A stretch of 33,135 nt of DNA from Bryobacterales bacterium (GTDB lineage Bacteria; Acidobacteriota; Terriglobia; Bryobacterales; Bryobacteraceae), in assembly GCA_025462945.1 (NCBI GenBank), contig JAOAPO010000398.1, forward strand, positions 1 to 33,135, written 5' to 3'. Under the pieces are notes generated by a model, which ran no database searches, had not been told where the DNA came from, and saw only the letters and a program-made list of their open reading frames with translations. Below are positions 1-6,380 of the stretch, piece after piece. A program made the translations under genes and the position numbers. Numbering within the stretch: the first letter of the stretch is position 1; every line of letters starts with the position of its first letter.

Positions 1-581
1 TGTCGTTGCCACCCCTCATCCTCCATCCCTTCGGCGGAGGCGAGTCCGTGGACGATCTGCTGGCAGGCTCCAAAGCCATGCTCGCCCTCGAAGGGCTCTC
101 CGGCAACGAGCCACCGGAAGGCGATGAACGCTACGAACTCCAGAGGAAAGCTTTGGTCGGCCGCTATCAGGAAATTCGCATGCTTCTTTTCCTCGGCAAA
201 GACATCTCCCGCTGGCTGCAGCAGTGTGTCGATTTCGCCCGCGGTTCCGACCCTGAACTTTCCGCGCAAAGCTTCGCAGAACTGCTGGTCGACAATGCCC
301 CGGCGAACGTCACCCGCAAGCTCCAGACGTGGGGCGTCACAGACCGCCGCACCATCTTCTCCAGAGCGATTGGAATCTATAGCCTCTTCGTGGTGCCACC
401 GCCGATCTGGTCACTGGCCCCCACGTTCCTGAACAACTACCACCGCTACGCCGATTACGCCTACATCTGTTTCCAGCACCTCAAGCCTTTCGAGCCGGCC
501 AGACCCGAAGCATGCGCCTTTGATCTTTATGCCTCCGAAGAGTACTCCCGCCGCCTCTCTGAAGTGTGGGAACGGGTCTGA
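1..581 (+). CDS. hypothetical protein, probably 5'-truncated by the window edge
   Basis: Frame is open to the left edge (listed start is a TTG at 6); stop at 579-581. No family recognised. Confidence 0.5.
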   Translation, partial: SLPPLILHPFGGGESVDDLLAGSKAMLALEGLSGNEPPEGDERYELQRKALVGRYQEIRMLLFLGKDISRWLQQCVDFARGSDPELSAQSFAELLVDNAPANVTRKLQTWGVTDRRTIFSRAIGIYSLFVVPPPIWSLAPTFLNNYHRYADYAYICFQHLKPFEPARPEACAFDLYASEEYSRRLSEVWERV

Positions 582-619
582 TCCGCGCACGGCGATGCGG
601 CCGGCCCACTTGCCGCGAT

Positions 620-628
620 TGATATAAT
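620..628 (+). promoter_or_regulatory. extended -10 promoter element TGATATAAT
   Basis: TG at 620-621 and TATAAT at 623-628, seven nt before the ATG at 636; no Shine-Dalgarno between. Confidence 0.55.
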
Positions 629-635
629 TCACCTC

Positions 636-1919
636 ATGCCGCTGCCCCAAATGCTTCTCGTCAAGCAGATCTTCCCTGACCGCCAACTCGCCGACATCCC
701 CGGCACCGTCGCAAAGGAACTCCAGGAAGCGGGCTTCGGTGCCAATCTCGCCCCCGGCGCCGCGGTCGCAATCGGAGTAGGCAGCCGAGGCATCACCAAC
801 ATCGCCACCATCGTCAAGTCCGTAGTCGCTTTTTGGAAGGAGAAGGGCATGAGCCCGTTCATCTTCCCCGCCATGGGAAGCCACGGCGCCGCCACTGCCG
901 AAGGCCAGGCCGACGTCCTCGCCCACTACGGCATCATCGAAGAAACCATGGGCTGCCCGGTGCGCAGTTCGCTTGAAGTCATCTCCCTGGGGCGCACTCC
1001 CGAAGGCATCGAAGCCTTCCTCGATAAGCACGCCGCGAGCTCTGACGGCATTATGCTGGTGGGCCGCGTGAAGCAACACACGGACTTCGAAGGCAAAATC
1101 GAAAGCGGCCTCTTCAAAATGATGGGCATCGGTCTGGGCAAATGGGCCGGAGCCAAAAACTATCACATCCACGCCTACAAGCTGGGTATGGAAGCCGTCA
1201 TTCGCAGCGTCGGCACCCAGGTTTTAGGCTCAGGCAAAATCCTCGGCGGCATGGCAATTCTCGAAGACGCCTACCACAACACCGCCAAACTGACCGCCGT
1301 CCCGGTTGGCCGCATGCTCGAGATGGAGGAAGGTCTCCTCGAAATCTGCAAGTCCTGGGCTCCGTCCCTCCCGTGCGATCTCGACATCGTGATGATCAAC
1401 GAGATCGGCAAGCAAATCAGCGGCGCCGGCATGGACACCAAAGTGGTCAACCGCGGCACCCAGGGCGAGTACAACCCGTGGAGCAACACGCCCAACATCG
1501 CCCGCATCTACCTCCGCGATCTCAACTCCCTCAGCTATGGCAACGGAGTGGGTTTCGGCCTTTCCGACATCGTGAATGACCGCCTGCTCGCTAAACTCGA
1601 TCCCCACCCCACCTGGATCAACGCCCTCACCGCCTCCACCCCCGGCGCTGCCAAGACCCCCATCCACTTCGCCACCGACCGCGAATGCCTGGATCGCATT
1701 GCGCTCACCGTAGGCAAGCACGACGTCTCCGAGGTCACCATCGGCTGGATCCACAACACCCTCGAACTCGGCACCATCGCCCTGAGCGCCAACCTGCGGT
1801 CCGAAATCGAAGCGAATCCCAGGCTCGAAATCCTCGAAGAAGCCCACGACCTCCCCTTCGACCGCGACGGCAATCTCCCCTTTGATGTCTTCATCAAGGA
1901 ACCCGTCCACGCTCACTAA
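636..1919 (+). CDS. LarA-like / DUF2088 lactate racemase-domain protein
   Basis: 427 aa ORF with PAMGSHGAATAEGQ and GRVKQHTDFEGKIESGLFKMMGIGLGKWAGA, typical of DUF2088/LarA-N-like proteins; no larB/C/E visible nearby. Confidence 0.8.
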   Translation: MPLPQMLLVKQIFPDRQLADIPGTVAKELQEAGFGANLAPGAAVAIGVGSRGITNIATIVKSVVAFWKEKGMSPFIFPAMGSHGAATAEGQADVLAHYGIIEETMGCPVRSSLEVISLGRTPEGIEAFLDKHAASSDGIMLVGRVKQHTDFEGKIESGLFKMMGIGLGKWAGAKNYHIHAYKLGMEAVIRSVGTQVLGSGKILGGMAILEDAYHNTAKLTAVPVGRMLEMEEGLLEICKSWAPSLPCDLDIVMINEIGKQISGAGMDTKVVNRGTQGEYNPWSNTPNIARIYLRDLNSLSYGNGVGFGLSDIVNDRLLAKLDPHPTWINALTASTPGAAKTPIHFATDRECLDRIALTVGKHDVSEVTIGWIHNTLELGTIALSANLRSEIEANPRLEILEEAHDLPFDRDGNLPFDVFIKEPVHAH

Positions 1920-1947
1920 GTGTCCGGCGCTGTGTTACTGTGGAGTC

Positions 1948-2181
1948 ATGCGCAACATCACAGTCACAGTCGATGACGACACGTATCGCCGTGCGCGCAT
2001 CGCAGCCGCCGAGCAAGACACCTCTGTCTCCGCCCTCGTCAAGAGCTACCTCCAGACACTAGCTGCGAACGAGACCGAGAGCGAGCGACTGAAACGACAG
2101 GAACGAGAAATCCGCGAGAAGATCATGGCCTTTGACGGCGGCGATCGTCTGTCCCGCGAACAACTCCACGACCGTCGCTGA
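1948..2181 (+). CDS. RHH/CopG-like antitoxin (VapB-type)
   Basis: MRNITVTVDDDTYRRARIAAAEQDTSVSALVKSYL is a ribbon-helix-helix pattern; directly upstream of a PIN toxin. ATG at 1948 rather than the tracked 1882 start. Confidence 0.75.
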   Translation: MRNITVTVDDDTYRRARIAAAEQDTSVSALVKSYLQTLAANETESERLKRQEREIREKIMAFDGGDRLSREQLHDRR

Positions 2182-2195
2182 GCCGCCTGCTCTCG

Positions 2196-2624
2196 ATGCC
2201 CCACTTCATAGACACCAACGTTCTGCTTTACTCGATCAGCAGGAACCCCGCCGACGCAGCGAAAAGGGATCGCGCCGTAGCGCTGCTGGCCGACGATGAC
2301 GGCGTACTCTCCATCCAGGTCTTGCAGGAATTCTACGTCCAGGCTACCCGAGTAACCCGCCCCGACCCGATTCCCCATCACTTTGCCGCAGCCCTCATCA
2401 AGTCCTGGACACGCTTCCGCATTCAGGACATGACCCTCGCCGTCCTCGACGGAGCCCTTCGGATTCGCGCCGACCATGGCTTCTCCTTCTGGGACAGCAC
2501 CATCGTCTCTGCAGCCCAAACTCTCGGCTGCAACACTCTCTACACAGAGGATCTCAACCACGGTCAGACACTCGAAGGTTTGACGATCCTCAATCCATTC
2601 CGTACCCTGAGTGACGCACCTTAA
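2196..2624 (+). CDS. PIN-domain ribonuclease toxin (VapC-type)
   Basis: MPHFIDTNVLLYSIS start and conserved acidic residues (...FSFWDSTIVSAA...TLYTEDLNHGQ), typical of VapC PIN domains. Confidence 0.88.
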   Translation: MPHFIDTNVLLYSISRNPADAAKRDRAVALLADDDGVLSIQVLQEFYVQATRVTRPDPIPHHFAAALIKSWTRFRIQDMTLAVLDGALRIRADHGFSFWDSTIVSAAQTLGCNTLYTEDLNHGQTLEGLTILNPFRTLSDAP

Positions 2625-2670
2625 CCGCGCGGCTGCCCCGACCAGCGAGCACCGCAAAAGCTGCAGCGAT
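2621..2670. repeat. dispersed intergenic repeat A, copy 1
   Basis: ttaaccgcgcggctgccccgaccagcgagcaccgcaaaagctgcagcgat, about 85% identical to copy 2 at 3762-3810; weaker similarity continues to about 2712. Confidence 0.75.
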
Positions 2671-2710
2671 CCCCGCCCCGGGCACCTCTCCCGCCTACGC
2701 TCGATCGCGA

Positions 2711-2769
2711 GGGCTTAGCGTTAAGCCCGTCCAGCCTTAATTTCGGCTGGGAATCCGGGTCGCCGACCC
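2711..2769. other. three consecutive perfect inverted repeats
   Basis: GGGCTTA-GCGT-TAAGCCC (2711-2728), CCAGCC-N8-GGCTGG (2731-2750), GGGTC-GCC-GACCC (2757-2769). Confidence 0.6.
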
Positions 2770-2787
2770 CACTCTCGCCCCGGCTGG

Positions 2788-2796
2788 TGATATGTT
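2788..2796 (+). promoter_or_regulatory. extended -10-like element TGATATGTT
   Basis: TG at 2788-2789 and TATGTT at 2791-2796, upstream of the isomerase ATG at 2821; SD-like GGGAGAG at 2811-2817. Confidence 0.35.
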
Positions 2797-2820
2797 CGTA
2801 GGCAACTCTCGGGAGAGACC

Positions 2821-3705
2821 ATGAAAACACCTGTCAGCCGCCGCACCTGGCTCGCCTCAGCCGCCGCGCCCCTCGCCCTCAACACTCCCCTCACTGCCGC
2901 CACCCCGGGCCCGCCTCCCTACACCCTCTCCATCAACATCGAAGTCATGTTCCCCCGCACCGTGCCCCGACCTGAGCGCATGCAGATCGTCGCCGACCAG
3001 GGCTTCAAAGCCTACGGCTTCTGGAACACCAACGAGGAAGAGCAGGACGCCATGCTCAAGGTCCAGCAAAAGACCGGCCTCAAATGCACCGGCATTACCG
3101 GACCCGGCAGTTCCGTCAGCAGCACAGGCCTCACGAAACCCGGCATGGAAGAGGTTTTCCTGAAAGACATGGAAGCCCGCGCGAAGATGGCCGCTAAATT
3201 CGGCGGCGCCCAGTCCATCATCTTCGTCGGCAAACAACAGCCTGACGTCCCCTGGCAACAGCAACGCTCCCAGATCGTCAGCGGCCTGAAAAAAGTCGCC
3301 GAAATCGGCGCCCGGAACAACATGACGTTCATCCTTGAGCCTCTCAGCAGCAACCCAGGCCAGGGACGCATGGCTCTCGACACCGCCGCCGAAGCCTTCC
3401 CCGTCGTCGCCGAGGTCAACCACCCCAACCTGAAAATCTGCTTCGACTTCTACCACCTCCAGCTCATGGAGGGAAACGTCATCACCCACCTGCGCGAGGG
3501 CTTCGCCAAGAACCTGATCGCCCTCGTCCAGATCGGCGAAGTCCCCGGACGCAAGGAGCCCGGCACCGGCGAAATCGACTACGCCTATGTCTTCCGCGTT
3601 CTCCGCGAACTCAACTACAGAGGCTACGTCGACACGGAAATGGGCACCTCGACCACACCCGAAGCCGCCATGCAATTGACCCGGAAGATGACAATCGAGA
3701 ATTAG
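2821..3705 (+). CDS. Tat-exported sugar phosphate isomerase/epimerase (hydroxypyruvate isomerase-like TIM barrel)
   Basis: Twin-arginine leader MKTPVSRRTWLASAAAPLAL; NMTFILEPLSS, LKICFDFYHLQLMEG and VQIGEVPGRKEPGTGEIDYAYVFRVLRELNYRGYVDTE. Confidence 0.85.
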   Translation: MKTPVSRRTWLASAAAPLALNTPLTAATPGPPPYTLSINIEVMFPRTVPRPERMQIVADQGFKAYGFWNTNEEEQDAMLKVQQKTGLKCTGITGPGSSVSSTGLTKPGMEEVFLKDMEARAKMAAKFGGAQSIIFVGKQQPDVPWQQQRSQIVSGLKKVAEIGARNNMTFILEPLSSNPGQGRMALDTAAEAFPVVAEVNHPNLKICFDFYHLQLMEGNVITHLREGFAKNLIALVQIGEVPGRKEPGTGEIDYAYVFRVLRELNYRGYVDTEMGTSTTPEAAMQLTRKMTIEN

Positions 3706-3761
3706 GCCCCAGCCGCAACTGCGACTGACCGGGCCAGAAGAAAACGACGTCCGAACTGCCT

Positions 3762-3810
3762 TTACCCGCGCGGCTGCCCGACGATCGAGCACCGCACAAG
3801 CTGCAGCGAT
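3762..3810. repeat. dispersed intergenic repeat A, copy 2
   Basis: ttacccgcgcggctgcccgacgatcgagcaccgcacaagctgcagcgat, matching 2621-2670; similarity continues weakly to about 3846. Confidence 0.75.
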
Positions 3811-3871
3811 ACGAGCGAACCTCCCCGGTCGGCGCTCGACGACAGTACCGGACGGGCGTGAGAGCCATTAT

Positions 3872-4132
3872 CTAGCTGTCGGCCTGCTCCAAAACGACTC
3901 CGTCGAGGATAGCAAGTTCGTCATCCGAGAACCCACTGAATGCCGCGCGATAGTTTCCCACAATCTCCGCCAGCCGCTCGCGTGCGGCTTCCACCCGAAG
4001 TCCCTCTGCAAGGGCCTCGGCGATGACCCCGCTGACACTGACCCGCCGCGAATGCGCGATCCGCTTGGCCTCCTTAAGCGATTCGGACAATGAAGTCAGA
4101 GTGCTGTGAGTCATAGGTCTGCTCAGCGTCAT
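3872..4132 (-). CDS. small antitoxin-like (RHH-type) protein, no adjacent toxin
   Basis: 86 aa; SESLKEAKRIAHSRRVSVSGVIAEALAEGL resembles an RHH region. Start 4132, or 4114 (MTHSTL...). Confidence 0.55.
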   Translation of the reverse strand: MTLSRPMTHSTLTSLSESLKEAKRIAHSRRVSVSGVIAEALAEGLRVEAARERLAEIVGNYRAAFSGFSDDELAILDGVVLEQADS

Positions 4133-4141
4133 GCACGCATC

Positions 4142-4150
4142 ATCGTATCA
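4142..4150 (-). promoter_or_regulatory. extended -10-like element TGATACGAT
   Basis: Reverse complement of atcgtatca; nine nt before the minus-strand ATG at 4132. Confidence 0.4.
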
Positions 4151-4271
4151 AAAGCATCCTTCGCATAAGCTCCCCCATCACCGTCCGAAAAAATAAATCG
4201 TCCTAATCTTTCTAACAACTTACCTCTCCACCACCCAGTTCTCCCCAATCCTTTCGGCTAACTCTGGTATC

Positions 4272-4307
4272 GAGCCCGGACCCTTGTAACGGAGTCGGGA
4301 CCGACTA
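4272..4307. repeat. dispersed repeat B, copy 1
   Basis: gagcccggacccttgtaacggagtcgggaccgacta; aligns with gagccgtgactgtaagggagcgggaccgatga at 6293-6324. Confidence 0.5.
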
Positions 4308-4328
4308 AGCCAAAGGAAAACGAAACCA

Positions 4329-5051
4329 ATGATCTCCGAACTCCAACTCATCGCGAACCAGCTCAACGCCCTGAAATCCACCGGCCCCCGCACTGAACCC
4401 GGCAAGAACGCCGCCAAATTCAATGCCCGGCGCCACGGCCTTACCGGACAGTTCTACTGCATGTCCGAAGGAGACGAAGCCGCCTACAAAGCCTTCGAAG
4501 CCAACCTCCTCTCCAACCTCAAACCGGCCACCCACTACGAATCTCAGATCGCCATCTCGATCGTGCAGGACCAGTGGCGCCTCAACCGTTCAAGGGGCAC
4601 GGAATTCAATGTCTACGGCCAGGGTCACAACTATTACGCCGACGAGAACAACGAAGTCTCGCCCAACATCCAGGCCGCTCACACGATGGCCAGCACGGCC
4701 CTCGAAGAGCAGCGCTACTTCGCGAACATAGCGCTCTACGAAACGCGGCTCCACCGAATGATCGCCAGAAATGAGAAACGCCTCGCCGAACTGCAGGCCG
4801 AACGCAAAGCCGCTGAAGCTGCCGCTCTCGAAGAGGCTGAACTCCTCACCCGCCTCGCGCTCATGAAAGGCGAAAAGCTCAACCCAGAAGCGACCATCGA
4901 GACCAATGGGTTCGTTTTTTCCACCGCCGGAATCCTCAAAGCCATCAACCATAGAGACCAGCTAGCCGAAGCTCGCCACTACCAGCGAGAGCGCTGGGAC
5001 GCCAAAAAGGCGTTTCCAGGACCCCGGTCGCCCCTCCCGAAAGCGGCCTGA
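4329..5051 (+). CDS. STGPRT...RHGLT family protein of unknown function
   Basis: NQLNALKSTGPRTEPGKNAAKFNARRHGLTGQF N-terminus, recalled as common in Acidobacteria-type genomes, followed by an Ala/Glu-rich helical C-terminus. Confidence 0.75.
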   Translation: MISELQLIANQLNALKSTGPRTEPGKNAAKFNARRHGLTGQFYCMSEGDEAAYKAFEANLLSNLKPATHYESQIAISIVQDQWRLNRSRGTEFNVYGQGHNYYADENNEVSPNIQAAHTMASTALEEQRYFANIALYETRLHRMIARNEKRLAELQAERKAAEAAALEEAELLTRLALMKGEKLNPEATIETNGFVFSTAGILKAINHRDQLAEARHYQRERWDAKKAFPGPRSPLPKAA

Positions 5052-5106
5052 ACAACCCCCCATTGCTACAATGACAATTACCCCACCCCCTGCCTCAAGG
5101 AGAAAT

Positions 5107-6234
5107 TTGTTGGATTCTGCAATTCTGGCTCTGGAAGACGGAACCGTCTTCGAGGGCAGGAGTTTTGGTGCGCCCGCCGAACGTGCCGGCGAAGTTGTGT
5201 TCAATACAGCCCTTACCGGCTATCAGGAAATCTTCACCGATCCCTCGTATACCGGGCAAATCGTTGTCTTAACCAATCCTCAAATCGGGAACTATGGCAC
5301 AGCTGTCGCCGACAACGAAGCAGCCAAGCCCGCGATTCAGGGCTTAGTCGTCCGCGAATTCTCCCAGGTCACCAGCAACTGGCGCTCTGACGTCCAGGCC
5401 AACGACTTCCTCTCCCGTGCTGGTATCCCTGTCGTTTCCGACCTCGACACCCGCACACTCGTTCGCCATCTCCGCAGCCGCGGCTCCATGCGCGGAGTCC
5501 TCTCGTCCATTGAAAAAAATCCCGCGAAGCTGATCGCAAAAGCTCGCGCCATCCCTTCCATGGCCGGACTCGATCTTGCCACCCGCGTCTCCACGCCGGC
5601 CGCGTACCAGTGGTCTGAGCCGGACGCGCCCTGCTCTCCCTCCGAGCGCATGGTCACCGCTGCCACCCCCGAATTCCACGTCGTCGCCTACGACTTCGGC
5701 ATCAAGAACAACATCCTTCGCCGCCTCGTCCACGTTGGCTGCAAAGTCACCGTCGTGCCGTCCCTGACCTCCGCCGAAGACGTTCTGGCCCTCAAGCCCA
5801 CCGGCGTCTTCCTGTCCAACGGACCGGGCGACCCTGAGCCTCTCACCACCCAGATCGACAACGTCCGCAAGCTCATCGGCAAGACGCCAATCTTCGGCAT
5901 CTGCCTCGGCCACCAGATCCTCGGCCTCGCCCTGGGCGGCAACACTTACAAAATGAAATTCGGACACCGCGGCGCCAACCACCCGGTCTTCAACAGCATC
6001 ACCCGGCGAGTCGAAATCACCTCGCACAATCACGGCTTCGCAGTCGACCCCGACTCCCTCAGCACCAACGACATCGAAATCACGCACCTCAATCTCAACG
6101 ACAACACCCTTGAAGGCTTCCGCCACCGCCGCGAGCCCGTCTTCTGCGTCCAGTACCACCCCGAAGCCGCACCCGGCCCTCACGACTCTCACTACCTCTT
6201 CGACGACTTCACGAAACTGATGAGGGGAGTCTGA
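5107..6234 (+). CDS. carA: carbamoyl-phosphate synthase small subunit
   Basis: LALEDGTVFEGRSFGA, FNTALTGYQEI, GICLGHQILGLALGG (class I glutaminase Cys), VQYHPEAAPGPHDS. AAGGAG at 5097-5102 precedes in-frame TTG codons at 5107/5110. Confidence 0.96.
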   Translation: MLDSAILALEDGTVFEGRSFGAPAERAGEVVFNTALTGYQEIFTDPSYTGQIVVLTNPQIGNYGTAVADNEAAKPAIQGLVVREFSQVTSNWRSDVQANDFLSRAGIPVVSDLDTRTLVRHLRSRGSMRGVLSSIEKNPAKLIAKARAIPSMAGLDLATRVSTPAAYQWSEPDAPCSPSERMVTAATPEFHVVAYDFGIKNNILRRLVHVGCKVTVVPSLTSAEDVLALKPTGVFLSNGPGDPEPLTTQIDNVRKLIGKTPIFGICLGHQILGLALGGNTYKMKFGHRGANHPVFNSITRRVEITSHNHGFAVDPDSLSTNDIEITHLNLNDNTLEGFRHRREPVFCVQYHPEAAPGPHDSHYLFDDFTKLMRGV

Positions 6235-6380
6235 TGCGAACCACCCCGGCCCCGAACCGCACGCCAAACCAAACCGCCGCGAACCGTCTTCTGAGCCGTG
6301 ACTGTAAGGGAGCGGGACCGATGACCTCCCACAACCCACCGGTAATCACAAAACTCACCCCCGCGGAGCCGACCCTCTAA
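6234..6380 (+). CDS. candidate 48-aa small ORF between carA and carB
   Basis: [48 protein letters not shown]; start shares the A of carA TGA, stop TAA shares its last A with carB ATG; purine-rich GAGGGGAG at 6222-6229. Confidence 0.45.
   Translation: MRTTPAPNRTPNQTAANRLLSRDCKGAGPMTSHNPPVITKLTPAEPTL
6293..6324. repeat. dispersed repeat B, copy 2
   Basis: gagccgtgactgtaagggagcgggaccgatga, inside the carA-carB spacer/sORF. Confidence 0.5.

Noticed and set aside
2621-2830. Minus-strand ORF containing RCSFCGAR, similar to RCSLCGAR in the ORF at 3611-3868
   Set aside because: The similarity is the translated repeat A; the CxxC is not part of a wider zinc-ribbon pattern.
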